Shown: positions 1 to 8,111, counted from the first letter of the stretch. The stretch: DNA of 26,537 nt from Candidatus Aminicenans sakinawicola JGI OTU-1 (GCA_000493965.1 AWNV01000045.1:1-26537); one strand, 5' to 3'. Notes: generated from the sequence alone by a model not told the origin. Translations and numbers: made by a program.

Positions 1-42
1 CACAGCTGCATACCCTGTGCTTCGCATCTGCAGCAACCTCGA

Positions 43-61
43 CTCGTGAATAATCCAGGTT
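43..61 (-). repeat. 19-bp inverted copy of a repeat also at 9587-9605
   Basis: Read on the minus strand this is AACCTGGATTATTCACGAG, identical to 9587-9605 on the plus strand. The flanking sequence is not alike. It lies next to short palindromic sequence (GCTGCA at 5-10, TGCAGC at 29-34). Such a shared end in opposite orientations could be the tip of a mobile element, but no transposase is attached. The first 143 bases hold no gene that I can support. Confidence 0.6.
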
Positions 62-115
62 GAGTAGTTTTCGATGAAAAGAAAAGATACTTAAGTCTAT
101 ACTTTTTATAGCAAT

Positions 116-277
116 TCATTTCAAAATGGTTTAATAATAAATTGTGAACATTAATTTTCCCTTCGACCCTCTTAAGAGAGCTGCTGAGGTTGAATCGATT
201 GTCATGCAGGGGGATAAAAGGCTGTATTACAGGTTCAGGCCTGCTCCTTATTACGGGGGGATAGCCACGGCGGATGC
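116..277 (+). repeat. Repeat block R1, longer copy (5' end of radical SAM gene)
   Basis: This block, from 28 bases upstream of the GTG start into codon 45, recurs at 4838-4997. The second copy has scattered substitutions and lacks two bases in a run of A. The block starts at the CATTTCAAAATG sequence before the AT-rich leader. Confidence 0.9.
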
Positions 278-896
278 TGTAGGGTGCTCTTTTCTCTGTG
301 CTTACTGCTGGAATTATAACAGGAACCTGAATCCTGCACGCTTCGGGGACTTTTACACACCTCAGCAGGTTTCCTCGAAACTTCTTAACATCGCCCGCAG
401 AAAATCTTTTAACATGTTTCGGATAAGTGGTGCCGAGCCAATATTGGGGGAAAATTCATTGAACCACCTTATCGATGTAATTGATATAATCTTCCAGAAC
501 AAACCCCATTCAGTGTTCATCCTTGAGACAAATGGATTTATTCTCGGCTGCCGGACGGACCTTATAGAGAAGCTTAAATTTAAAAATCTAAGGATCCGTA
601 TTTGTCTGAAGGGAGTAGATAAGGAATCTTTTGAGCTTATCACCGGGGCACGAAAGGATTTTTTCCCATATCCCTTCAAAGCCCTTAAGGAGCTGGAGAT
701 ACTGGGGATAAATACATGGCCTGCCTTAATGGGAGATCTTTTTTCTCATGATGGAATACTTAAATTAGAAAAACTCCTTGAAGACTATAAAATCAATGCC
801 CAGCTCGAGCTTGAATCCTTGGAAGCCTATCCTTTTGTGCTTGAGAACATGAAAAGAAGAAAACTTAAAATTTTTCCTTTTCCTACATGTCTTTGA
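144..896 (+). CDS. Radical SAM domain protein
   Basis: The 250-residue product carries the radical SAM cluster-binding motif C-x3-C-x2-C at residues 48, 52 and 55 (GCSFLCAYC), so it should bind a [4Fe-4S] cluster and cleave S-adenosylmethionine. The usual GGE motif appears as SGAE at 95-98. ETNG near 128 fits the next strand of the barrel. I do not recognise the specific subfamily or substrate. The start is GTG at 144, preceded by AT-rich sequence (TTTAATAATAAATT) and no clear ribosome-binding site, so the message may be leaderless. The last codons overlap the 3' end of the convergent HEPN gene by 14 bases, and the C-terminal end (FPFPTCL) could be truncated or chimeric. A broken duplicate of the 5' end lies at 4866. 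Family call firm, function unknown. Confidence 0.85.
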   Translation: MNINFPFDPLKRAAEVESIVMQGDKRLYYRFRPAPYYGGIATADAVGCSFLCAYCWNYNRNLNPARFGDFYTPQQVSSKLLNIARRKSFNMFRISGAEPILGENSLNHLIDVIDIIFQNKPHSVFILETNGFILGCRTDLIEKLKFKNLRIRICLKGVDKESFELITGARKDFFPYPFKALKELEILGINTWPALMGDLFSHDGILKLEKLLEDYKINAQLELESLEAYPFVLENMKRRKLKIFPFPTCL

Positions 897-1296
897 TCAA
901 AGCTACAAACTCCATTGCCCTATTAAACAGATTACGAGCTTCGGTCTTGGTTATTAAACCCGCAATGTCATAAATGACCTGATTTCGTTTATTCCTCATT
1001 CGGTCGAAATAAGTAATCAAATTCTCATGCTCCTTGCCCATTGCCAGAATCATAAATGAAAATGTGTTCTTGTGGCTTTGGGCACTTGTTGGGCGATAGC
1101 CTTGCGAGAACATATAGGCTCGCGAGGCCTGCAGCACAGCATTGTAAGCTACGGCGAATCCCCAGTCCCAATCTTCTGCCATGATCTTTCTTGCCGTCTT
1201 TAAATCTCGCTTGGCTAGTTCGAATGCATGAGTGATTTCGGCCCTAGACACATTCTCCTTGCGAATGCGGCCCGCCTTCAGTAAGTCCTCATACAT
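883..1296 (-). CDS. HEPN domain protein, likely toxin of a HEPN-MNT pair
   Basis: The protein is a small all-helical HEPN-type protein of 137 residues. Its C-terminal half has the basic motif RMRNKRNQVIYD, the Rx4-6(H/Y)-type signature of HEPN proteins, many of which are ribonucleases. I chose the ATG at 1296 over an upstream one because it sits 8 bases inside the end of the nucleotidyltransferase gene, as expected for translational coupling. The order antitoxin (MNT) then toxin (HEPN) on the same strand is the classical HEPN-MNT arrangement, in which the nucleotidyltransferase may inactivate the toxin by adding nucleotides to the HEPN active-site tyrosine. Toxicity is inferred from family and context. 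Y in place of H in the motif suggests a subgroup different from canonical HepT. Confidence 0.8.
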   Translation of the reverse strand: MYEDLLKAGRIRKENVSRAEITHAFELAKRDLKTARKIMAEDWDWGFAVAYNAVLQASRAYMFSQGYRPTSAQSHKNTFSFMILAMGKEHENLITYFDRMRNKRNQVIYDIAGLITKTEARNLFNRAMEFVALIKDM

Positions 1297-1882
1297 TGTC
1301 GATGTTCCCCACAATGAATATGATTTTACTATTCAATACTCTATCTAAAAAACCTCCTTTTTCCTCGCGCCGGTTCTTGAACTCCCGCTGGTCAAGTAGT
1401 GTGTAATTCACAGCTCGATCCAAGTGTATTTCTGCTTGAGTAATAACACGGTGCAAGGTTAGTTCATCAACGTTTCCTGCGATTAGAAGATCCACATCGC
1501 TACTTGCTCCTGCTGTTTCGTTGGCCTGGCTGCCATAGATAAAGGCTATTTCGATCTGATCCGCTATAGGGGCGAGGGCTTTACGCAGCACATCGGCCAG
1601 GCCGGCCGTTTTTGTAATCAGACTCCGCAATTCGTTAAAAATTGGGCAATCATGCTTCACTTGATAATCCACTTGGCGACCATGCGCGATTCTCGTGATA
1701 ATTCCAGCTTCAGTCAGACGCTTAAGTTCACGTTGGACAGCCCCTTGTCCCACTCCGGTCATTCTGGCTATCTGTCGGAGATAAAACGATTCATCGGGGT
1801 GGGAAAAGAACAATGCCAAGACTTCACGGCGGACCTTGCCAAATAAGGCGGAAGAAAGATTTTCATGTTCTATCGTACCCAT
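1289..1882 (-). CDS. Winged-helix plus minimal nucleotidyltransferase (MNT), likely antitoxin
   Basis: The 197-residue protein has an N-terminal winged-helix DNA-binding region (about residues 10-75, with FYLRQIARMTGVGQGAVQRE as the helix-turn-helix) and a C-terminal nucleotidyltransferase fold. The active-site signature is GSQA at 117-120 followed by SSDVDLL at 127-133, with catalytic Asp129 and Asp131. The frame stays open to a TTG at 1960, but the ATG at 1882 is more likely, since the conserved family sequence begins soon after (LSSALFGKVRREVL). Two direct repeats overlap and precede this start, which suggests autoregulation by the protein's own winged helix. Together with the downstream HEPN gene it forms a two-gene toxin-antitoxin unit, placed between a radical SAM gene and a polX fragment. 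Confidence 0.85.
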   Translation of the reverse strand: MGTIEHENLSSALFGKVRREVLALFFSHPDESFYLRQIARMTGVGQGAVQRELKRLTEAGIITRIAHGRQVDYQVKHDCPIFNELRSLITKTAGLADVLRKALAPIADQIEIAFIYGSQANETAGASSDVDLLIAGNVDELTLHRVITQAEIHLDRAVNYTLLDQREFKNRREEKGGFLDRVLNSKIIFIVGNIDNV

Positions 1883-1901
1883 ATCGAGTTCTATCGTACC
1901 C
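1867..1901 (-). promoter_or_regulatory. Two-copy direct-repeat operator at the MNT start
   Basis: GTTCTATCGTACCC occurs at 1867-1880 and again at 1888-1901, exactly 21 bp apart, or two helical turns. One copy covers the first codons of the MNT gene (hence GTIE appears twice in the extended reading frame). A flanking inverted pair, ACCCATA at 1877 and TATGGGT at 1904, is also present. The arrangement fits binding by a dimeric winged-helix autorepressor. The role is inferred. Confidence 0.65.
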
Positions 1902-1963
1902 TTTATGGGTTCATTTGTCAAGCCTGGATACCGAAATATCGCCGCCGTATCCTGCTTCAAGCA

Positions 1964-1992
1964 TTGAAACGTAATTAAAGTTGGACTATTAT
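1964..1992 (+). promoter_or_regulatory. Promoter of the polX fragment
   Basis: TTGAAA at 1964-1969, a 17-base spacer and TATTAT at 1987-1992 resemble a housekeeping promoter. The palindrome AGGCTAGCCT follows directly. The same sequence precedes the intact polX gene. The start codon at 2011 lies only about 10-12 bases after the predicted transcription start. Confidence 0.6.
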
Positions 1993-2247
1993 AAGGCTAG
2001 CCTACTCTAAATGAAAAATAAAGAATTAGCCGTTATTTTTTCCAGGATTGGTGATGCCTTGGAAATTAAGGGAGAGACAGGATTCAAGGTTATCGCTTAC
2101 CGAAAAGCTTCCCGTATTCTCGAGGATCTAACAGAGGATATTGAAGATCTCAAAAGAGTTATCGAAAATGGGTCGTTCGCACGATTATCCGACCCTGGGG
2201 AAAAAAGGTGGAGAACATCAAAAAAGGCATTAAAATCTATGAAAATG
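1964..2247 (+). repeat. Repeat block R2, deleted copy of polX promoter and 5' end
   Basis: The block matches 16566-17063 except for a 216-bp internal deletion, a few substitutions and one missing A. Identity begins at the -35 hexamer (TTGAAA) and stops after TCTATGAA(A/C)ATG near 2247, where FtsX-related sequence takes over. Confidence 0.92.
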
Positions 2248-2268
2248 TTAGGAGAGAGACATGTTTGA
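2011..2268 (+). pseudogene. Truncated, frameshifted copy of polX
   Basis: The first 46 codons match the N-terminus of the intact PolX at 16613, then jump straight to its residue 119 (TEDIED followed by LKRVIENGS). The lost 216 bp lie between two copies of ATTGAAGA in the parent, the signature of deletion between short direct repeats, and the loss is in frame (72 codons, including the first helix-hairpin-helix). Further on, a run of seven A in the parent is six A here, which shifts the frame (GEKRWRTSKK instead of GEKKVENIKK). Homology ends near 2247, before the polymerase and PHP domains, so no polymerase activity is possible. It overlaps the start of the FtsX gene by 8 bases. Confidence 0.9.
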
Positions 2269-4735
2269 TCTAGGGAAGGCGATTCAACAGTGGAAGAAAG
2301 CTTTATGGAAAAATGAGGCCCTAAAACAAACACCCGCAAACGGACAGGTCAACCGCAGTGGCAAATCCCCTCTCATTATGCCCGATCTGTTCTGGAACAC
2401 CATCAAAATAGCCTTAAGAAGGATTAGAAGACAAAAAGGATACTCATTTATCAATATTGCCGGCCTTTCCATAGGCTTAGCCTGCTGCATCTTCATTCTT
2501 CTGTGGGTGCAGCATGAATTGAGCTATGACAGATTCCATGAAAATGCAGACCGTATATTCAGGGTACTGCGCGTATGGCCCGAAAATAACGAATATGGCC
2601 CTGAGGGGCCCGGCCCCCTGGGTCCTGCCTTAAAGGCCGATTATCCGGAGATTATCAATGTCGCTCGACTCTTCAACCCTCCCGTGCGGCCCCTCAAACA
2701 TGAGGATACTGTTTTTCATATCAATGCACTCGGAGTCGACTCATCATTCCTGGAAATTTTTTCATTTCCATTCGTACGAGGGGATGAAGAGAAGTCTCTT
2801 GAAGATCCAAAATTTATCCTTCTCACCGAAGAAACGGCTGAAAAATACTTTGGTGATGAAGATCCCATTGGCAAAATTGTGATGTATGAATGGTGGAGTA
2901 GATGGCTCGAATTTCATGTCACTGGGATTATTGAAAACGTCCCCGCGAATTCCCATCTTCAGTTTGATGCGCTCATTCCCTTTGATTTCGTGACGGCTTC
3001 CGGAATGGCCATCGATAGATGGGATGCCGTCGCCTATCATGCCTATGTTCAACTGGAGAAGTTGACAGATTGGAAAGCTCTAGACACAAAAATTTCCGGT
3101 GTATTAAAAAAGTATTCCTCCGACTCTTCAGCCGAGATTCACCTGGAACCTTTAACCAGAATTTACCTCCACAACTATTTTGGCGGCGGCCCGATCACCT
3201 ATATCTACATATTTTCCATCATCGGTATTTTGATCCTCCTTATCGCCTGCATCAATTTCATGAACCTCTCGACAGCACGTTCCATGACCCGGGCTAAAGA
3301 AGTGGGCTTGCGAAAAGTGGTTGGATCGAACCGCCGGCAGCTGATTCAGCAGTTTTTAGGGGAATCCACTGTCCTCTCTTCATTAGCCCTTGGAACGGCA
3401 TTGGTTTTGGTCCAAGTTCTGCTTCCTTCTGTCAACCGAATCCTTGGGACATCCTTAAGCATGCATTTTTCTCTATCGGATATTTTGATGTTGATCAGCA
3501 TCGCCTTGATAGCCGGGCTTGCAGCGGGAAGTTATCCGGCTTTTCTTCTCTCGAGTTTTCGTCCTGTTTCAGCCATTCAAGGAACGAACCGGTTGACAGC
3601 CAAACGGTCCACTCTCAGAAAAGTTCTGGTAATTTCCCAGTTTGTCATATCTATAGCTCTGATCATCTGTGTCATTTTCGTCTACAGACAGCTTGATTTC
3701 ATCAGGAATAAGGAGCTGGGCTTCCAAAAAACACACATCCTCACCCTGACTATGGGAGGATCATTCTGGGACAAATATGAGACAATCAGGCAGGAAATGC
3801 TTTCGAATCCACGGATCCTTTCAATGACACAGACAAATTTTTCTTTTCCATCAGGGTATGGGGCGAGTCACGTCTGGTGGGAAGGGAAGGAAAACGACGA
3901 AAACATTTTCATGTCTGTCCGTTCTGTCGACTTTGATTTCCAAAAAACCTTTAGCATAGAGATGGTCAAAGGCCGGTTTTTTTCCAGAGAATTTTCAACA
4001 GACGTTCTGGAAAGCTTTATCCTTAATGAAAAGGCCGTGGAATTTATGGGCCTCGAATCTCCAGTTGGAAAAGCCTTTTCCTGTCAAATCCCCTTCGCTG
4101 AGGGAAAGGGGAAGATCATTGGCGTCGTTAAGGACTTTCACTTTCAATCCCTTCACAAAGAAATTCAGCCGCTGATTGTCATGATCCATCCCTATTGGAT
4201 ATCTCACTGCCATTTTAAAATTTCTTCTGAGGATATGACAAGCACTCTCGCTTTCATCGATCAAAAACTTAAAAAACTCGTTCCCGAGTACCCTTTTGAG
4301 CTGCATTTTCTCGAAGAAGACATTGATCGACTGTACAGAACAGAACAGCGCACCGGAAATCTCATCAGGTACGGGGCGATTCTGGCTATTTTTATCGCCT
4401 GCCTGGGACTTTTCGGACTGGCTTCTTTTTCAGCCGAACAGCGCACCAAAGAAATCGGGATACGCAAGGTCTTAGGAGCCTCAGTATCAGGAGTGGTCAT
4501 TTTCTTTATAAAAGAATTCACCAAGTGGGTCCTTCTGGCTAATGTGATCGCTTGGCCGGTCTCTTATTTGGTCATGCGAAAATGGCTGCAAGGATTTGCC
4601 TATCGGACGCAGATGGAGTGGGAAGTCTTTGTCCTTTCTGCCATGCTTGTGCTTCTGATCGCCGTATTTACAGTAGCCTTCCAGGCAGTCAAGGCAGCCA
4701 GATCCGATCCCATCAACTCTTTGAGGTATGAATAA
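2261..4735 (+). CDS. MacB/FtsX-type ABC transporter permease with prefix remnant
   Basis: The 824-residue inner-membrane protein has the layout of the large FtsX permeases: a transmembrane helix near residues 60-85 (FINIAGLSIGLACC), a MacB-like periplasmic core, three helices around 330-460, a second periplasmic core, and a terminal three-helix FtsX domain ending in RYE. Conserved RxKEVGLRKVVG and RTKEIGIRKVLG segments match the cytoplasmic loops that contact the ATPase. No ATPase gene is nearby. The start at 2261 has a good ribosome site (GGAGAG). Residues 2-21 (FDLGKAIQQWKKALWKNEAL) look like the opening of the 'permease prefix domain' of acidobacterial permeases, then the sequence jumps to the core, whose usual first Met would be codon 40 (2378). 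The prefix thus seems internally deleted. Substrate unknown. Confidence 0.88.
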   Translation: MFDLGKAIQQWKKALWKNEALKQTPANGQVNRSGKSPLIMPDLFWNTIKIALRRIRRQKGYSFINIAGLSIGLACCIFILLWVQHELSYDRFHENADRIFRVLRVWPENNEYGPEGPGPLGPALKADYPEIINVARLFNPPVRPLKHEDTVFHINALGVDSSFLEIFSFPFVRGDEEKSLEDPKFILLTEETAEKYFGDEDPIGKIVMYEWWSRWLEFHVTGIIENVPANSHLQFDALIPFDFVTASGMAIDRWDAVAYHAYVQLEKLTDWKALDTKISGVLKKYSSDSSAEIHLEPLTRIYLHNYFGGGPITYIYIFSIIGILILLIACINFMNLSTARSMTRAKEVGLRKVVGSNRRQLIQQFLGESTVLSSLALGTALVLVQVLLPSVNRILGTSLSMHFSLSDILMLISIALIAGLAAGSYPAFLLSSFRPVSAIQGTNRLTAKRSTLRKVLVISQFVISIALIICVIFVYRQLDFIRNKELGFQKTHILTLTMGGSFWDKYETIRQEMLSNPRILSMTQTNFSFPSGYGASHVWWEGKENDENIFMSVRSVDFDFQKTFSIEMVKGRFFSREFSTDVLESFILNEKAVEFMGLESPVGKAFSCQIPFAEGKGKIIGVVKDFHFQSLHKEIQPLIVMIHPYWISHCHFKISSEDMTSTLAFIDQKLKKLVPEYPFELHFLEEDIDRLYRTEQRTGNLIRYGAILAIFIACLGLFGLASFSAEQRTKEIGIRKVLGASVSGVVIFFIKEFTKWVLLANVIAWPVSYLVMRKWLQGFAYRTQMEWEVFVLSAMLVLLIAVFTVAFQAVKAARSDPINSLRYE

Positions 4736-4737
4736 AA

Positions 4738-4758
4738 AATTGGGGCCTGTCCCCAATT
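4738..4758. terminator. Hairpin after FtsX gene (terminator or REP-like palindrome)
   Basis: An 8-bp perfect stem (AATTGGGG / CCCCAATT, loop CCTGT) begins 3 bases after the stop codon. A good U-tract is lacking. TTGGGGCCTGTCCCCAA resembles the palindromes mobilised by REP-associated transposases in other genomes, so it could be a solitary REP-like element serving as terminator. Confidence 0.5.
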
Positions 4759-4837
4759 ATTTCAAAATCACAACCCGCAGGATGTTAGGACGGCCTCCCT
4801 GGCAAAAAAAACGATACATGCCGGAACTGCTCGCGAA

Positions 4838-4997
4838 TCATTTCAAAATGATTTAATAATAAATTGTGAACATGGAATTTTCTTTCGATCCTCTTAAGAG
4901 AGCTGCTGAGGTTGAATCGATTGTCATGCAGGGGGATAAGGCTGTATTACAGGTTTAGGCCTGCTCCTTATTACGGGGGGATAGCCACGGGGGATGC
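4838..4997 (+). repeat. Repeat block R1, short copy
   Basis: Matches 116-277 with scattered substitutions and a 2-base deletion in GGGGGATAAGG. Identity ends at GATGC (4993-4997), 22 bases before the stop of the convergent fucosidase gene. Confidence 0.9.
4866..4997 (+). pseudogene. Broken 5' fragment of the radical SAM gene
   Basis: The GTG start and first 24 codons follow the radical SAM gene at 144, with substitutions such as ATT to ATG at codon 3. The loss of two bases then shifts the frame and a TAG follows at 4956. Only the sequence upstream of the cysteine motif is present, so this is non-functional. Confidence 0.9.
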
Positions 4998-5018
4998 GGG
5001 CGGTTCCGCGGAATACAG

Positions 5019-6521
5019 CTAATACTCCAGCATAGAGACGGCCTGAACACTCCTTTCTCTGGGGGAAGCTTTGAATAGCCCGAAATTTGAAATAGCCGGC
5101 GTGTTATTGGATTTTTTTATAACGAGTTGGACCCTGTCCGACTGAACAGGGGGAATGCGCAATATCCTTTTGTATCCGATCGTTGTGCCGCTTGCCAACC
5201 GCGTCCATTCTCCGTTTACGCGGCCTTTTATTTCAAACTCCGAAATTCTTTGCCCGAAACGGATCGGTTCCTGGATCATAATCCGGTCGAACAGCACCAG
5301 CTTTCCCAGGTCGATTTCCAGGGAGACTTCTCCGGCTTGGTCATCTGCCGCCCAGTAGGAGTCCAAATCCTCATCCACGATATTGGCCGGAGCGAACTTT
5401 TTATCCCGCTGCCGAAAATTGGCCGCGTCGACTGATTTCCCCGAAGCCAGATTAGTTGCGAATGTCTCATCCAGAACCGACCGGAACTCCTTTAGCGCTT
5501 GGACGTCATTTTCATGAAACAATCCTCTTCTGTCAGGAGGGATGTTGAGCAGCAAGACCCCGTTTCTGCCCACGGATTTGTAATAAACATCCAGGAGCTG
5601 CTGTGTGGTTTTAACACGGTTGTCTTCCTTTTCGTGGTAAAACCAGCCGGGACGGATGGAAGTGTTGCACAAAGGAATCACCCAGTTTTTCCCGTCGGGG
5701 TCTCCTGAGTTCAGATAACCGATATCGGCACTTCCGACAACGATATTTGCGTTGTTTATGGTGGACCAGTTCGTTTTGCCAGCGTATCCTCTCTCGTTGC
5801 CGATCCACCGGATATCAGGGCCTGCGTCGGAAAATAAAAGCACGTTGGGCTGTAACTCTTTTATCATCGCCCATGTCTCGTTCCAGCGGTAATAGGTGGT
5901 GCGGTCGATTCGCCTTTCTTCTCTGGCCCCGCCATAATATCCTGTTCCGCCGTTTGCCCCGTCGAACCAGAGCTCTGATATTTCGCCGTATTCGGTGAGG
6001 AGTTCCTTGAGCTGGTTCCGGTAATATGCGATGTATGCCGGGGTGCCGTAATCGGCATGATTTCTGTCCCATGGAGAAAGATACAGGCCAGCCTTGAGGC
6101 CGTGCCTCCGGCAGGCATCCACAAATTCCCGGACGATGTCGCCCTTCCCATCCTTCCAGGGGCTGTTTTTCACCGAATGCTCCGTAAACTTTGACGGCCA
6201 CAAACAAAATCCGTCGTGGTGTTTGGCCGTCAATATGAGCTGTTTCATGCCCGCGTTTTTTGCCACGCGTGCCCATTGGTTCGCGTCGAAGTCAACCGGA
6301 TTGAAGATCTTGGGCGACTCATCCCCATATCCCCATTCTTTGTCTGTGAAGGTGTTGACCGTGAAGTGGATAAACCCGATAAACTCCATTTTTTGATATT
6401 CGACCTGATTTGGCGTCGGAATGACAGGATTGGGTGCAATGTCTTTTGGCTCCTGCCCGCATGAAATCAGAAGGAAGCAGAATAATGCGACAGATATATT
6501 AAAAATACGAATCATTCTCAT
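5019..6521 (-). CDS. GH29 alpha-L-fucosidase lipoprotein with C-terminal discoidin-like domain
   Basis: The 500-residue protein starts with a lipoprotein signal peptide (LLISC, Cys21), so it should be anchored in an outer or inner membrane leaflet facing the periplasm or outside. Residues 40-345 form a GH29 barrel: the HHDGF motif is at 101-105 and the nucleophile region ELWFDGANGG places the catalytic Asp at 187. The spacing and sequence look like the GH29-B type, which releases branched alpha-1,3/1,4-linked fucose. Residues 350-485 form an F5/8 type C (discoidin-like) beta-sandwich, a common carbohydrate-binding partner. A strong ribosome site (AGGAGG) lies 5 bases before the ATG. The MFS gene upstream is on the same strand, 145 bp away. 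The exact linkage specificity is not readable from sequence. Confidence 0.88.
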   Translation of the reverse strand: MRMIRIFNISVALFCFLLISCGQEPKDIAPNPVIPTPNQVEYQKMEFIGFIHFTVNTFTDKEWGYGDESPKIFNPVDFDANQWARVAKNAGMKQLILTAKHHDGFCLWPSKFTEHSVKNSPWKDGKGDIVREFVDACRRHGLKAGLYLSPWDRNHADYGTPAYIAYYRNQLKELLTEYGEISELWFDGANGGTGYYGGAREERRIDRTTYYRWNETWAMIKELQPNVLLFSDAGPDIRWIGNERGYAGKTNWSTINNANIVVGSADIGYLNSGDPDGKNWVIPLCNTSIRPGWFYHEKEDNRVKTTQQLLDVYYKSVGRNGVLLLNIPPDRRGLFHENDVQALKEFRSVLDETFATNLASGKSVDAANFRQRDKKFAPANIVDEDLDSYWAADDQAGEVSLEIDLGKLVLFDRIMIQEPIRFGQRISEFEIKGRVNGEWTRLASGTTIGYKRILRIPPVQSDRVQLVIKKSNNTPAISNFGLFKASPRERSVQAVSMLEY

Positions 6522-6546
6522 TTGTTCCTCCTGTATATGTTTGTGT

Positions 6547-6554
6547 ATTTTATA
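6547..6554 (-). promoter_or_regulatory. Candidate -10 box of the fucosidase gene
   Basis: On the minus strand TATAAAAT stands 26 bases upstream of the start codon. TTGAAT and TTGAAA lie further upstream but with non-ideal spacing. It suggests that the fucosidase has its own promoter and is not only read through from the MFS gene. Confidence 0.35.
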
Positions 6555-6666
6555 CTAAAGGAACGTTTTTTCAAATTCAAAAGGGAATCTGATTTGCTAT
6601 TGTAAGAATCTCTCTTCCTTCGCTTTAATGCCCAGCCGCAGTCAAGACAGGATGGCCCGGATCTTG

Positions 6667-7890
6667 TCAGGCCGCTCTTACTGATTCTTGGACGAGCGCC
6701 GATTCGGTCAGGCGTGTAGCCAGGAGCAGGGCGGCGCCCATCGCTCCGGTGAGGATGATGAGGGGAAGAGTCATCGATCCTGTGCTTGGTGACTTGAGTA
6801 TGTCCATTCCGATGATGAAGGCGATTCCTGAAACCTGCCCGGCGAGGAGCAGCAGTCCGTTCGACGTTCCCTCCGGAGCGGGGTAGGTGATCTCCGCCCC
6901 GTACTGGAATCCCAGCGGGCCGGAGGCGAGAAGGAAGGCGCCGAGGATAAAGGCCGAGATAAGTAGGAGGGGATAGCTTGTGGCGAAGGTGATTCCAATG
7001 AGGCCGGGAATCGCACCTCCGAGGGCCAGCAGAATGAAAGGGATCCTCCTCTGCAGGCGGTCGGAGAAGGGAGGAATGACGAGCGCGCCGACGATTCCGC
7101 CGATCACCATGAGCCCGCCGATCAGGCCCGCCTGCTCGATCGAGAATCCGCGCGGACGCACGATGTCTTCGATCCAGGTCGTGACGGCGTTGAACAATCC
7201 CAGTCCGATAAAAAAGAGAACGAACAAAAGGATGAACTGACGATTCCGAAACACGCTCTTCAATCCGTCAAAGACGAGTGACCGTTCTTCGGGCCCCACA
7301 GGCTCCGGCGGTCGTTCCCTGGCAAGGACGGCAAAGACCGCTGTGATCGCCATCGAGACTGCGCCGTAGATCATCAGTGCTGTCGGGATGCTCGATCGTT
7401 GTACGAGCATCGGGGTGACGGCGAGGCCGGTGAAGATGCCGGCGTAAATCGCGAGCGATCCGAGCCCGGCGGCGGTCGCCCGTTCGCGCATCGGAAACCA
7501 GCGGCCGGCGATCTTGGTGATCGCGTTGAGAATAAAAGGCTGACCGACGGCGATCCCGATCTGTGAGACGAGAACCCAGGTATAGTCGGCGGCGAAGACG
7601 CCGCGTAGAAGGCCGAAGAGTCCTGTCAGCACCACGCCGATACCGACGCCGACACGAATCCCGTAGGTATCGATCACCCATGAGGCCGGGATCGACACCA
7701 CGATGAACACGATCATGAACACCATGGACAGAAGTCCGATCGCCAGGTCGGAGACACCGTAGAAACCGGCCGCCTCTCCGGTGATCGGGGCGAAGCTGAT
7801 CCACATGAGCTGGTTGATCGCGACAACCAGCATGAACACGCCGAGCATCACCCAACGGTATTTGAACACTTTCATTGATCCATCCATCAT
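6667..7890 (-). CDS. Major facilitator superfamily transporter
   Basis: The 407-residue polytopic membrane protein has about 12 hydrophobic helices. It has the MFS loop motif after helix 2 in a modified form (WVIDTYGIRVGVGIG) and its repeat in the second half (PPFSDRLQRRIPF). The pattern resembles the FLVCR-like / nitrate-type MFS subgroup, but the substrate cannot be told. GAGGAGGG abuts the first ATG, so the second ATG or the one at codon 6 may be used instead. The gene is visibly GC-richer than its neighbours, with many CG-ending codons, which suggests a different origin or recent acquisition. It could supply the fucosidase downstream with uptake of released sugar, but that is only a neighbourhood guess. 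Confidence 0.82.
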   Translation of the reverse strand: MMDGSMKVFKYRWVMLGVFMLVVAINQLMWISFAPITGEAAGFYGVSDLAIGLLSMVFMIVFIVVSIPASWVIDTYGIRVGVGIGVVLTGLFGLLRGVFAADYTWVLVSQIGIAVGQPFILNAITKIAGRWFPMRERATAAGLGSLAIYAGIFTGLAVTPMLVQRSSIPTALMIYGAVSMAITAVFAVLARERPPEPVGPEERSLVFDGLKSVFRNRQFILLFVLFFIGLGLFNAVTTWIEDIVRPRGFSIEQAGLIGGLMVIGGIVGALVIPPFSDRLQRRIPFILLALGGAIPGLIGITFATSYPLLLISAFILGAFLLASGPLGFQYGAEITYPAPEGTSNGLLLLAGQVSGIAFIIGMDILKSPSTGSMTLPLIILTGAMGAALLLATRLTESALVQESVRAA

Positions 7891-8111
7891 CCCTCCTCTC
7901 TCCGGAATCGGTGGAACCGGCGAATCCGGGAGCCCGGCTCCCCGGCGCCTCTGTCCGAATGCCTCATCGCCGTCATAAAACCGGGCACGTTTTTTTTGAA
8001 CCTCAAAGACACCGGATATTTTCCGTCATATCAGCTGATACAGGCTTGAAGTGAAATTATCACGGCCTATATATCCTTGTCAACGCGTTGGCGTTATTCT
8101 GGTGGTGGCTA

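Noticed and set aside
116..277. CRISPR or tandem-repeat explanation for the repeated blocks
   Set aside because: The repeats are far apart, few in number, coding in nature and of unequal length; no spacer regularity.
1883..1960. N-terminal extension of the MNT protein to the TTG at 1960
   Set aside because: The extension encodes the direct-repeat operator (GTIE twice) and lacks family similarity; ATG 1882 is the better start.
7268..7855. 195-codon frame on the minus strand inside the MFS gene
   Set aside because: Arg/Asp-rich shadow of the GC-rich MFS coding frame with no membrane or domain pattern.
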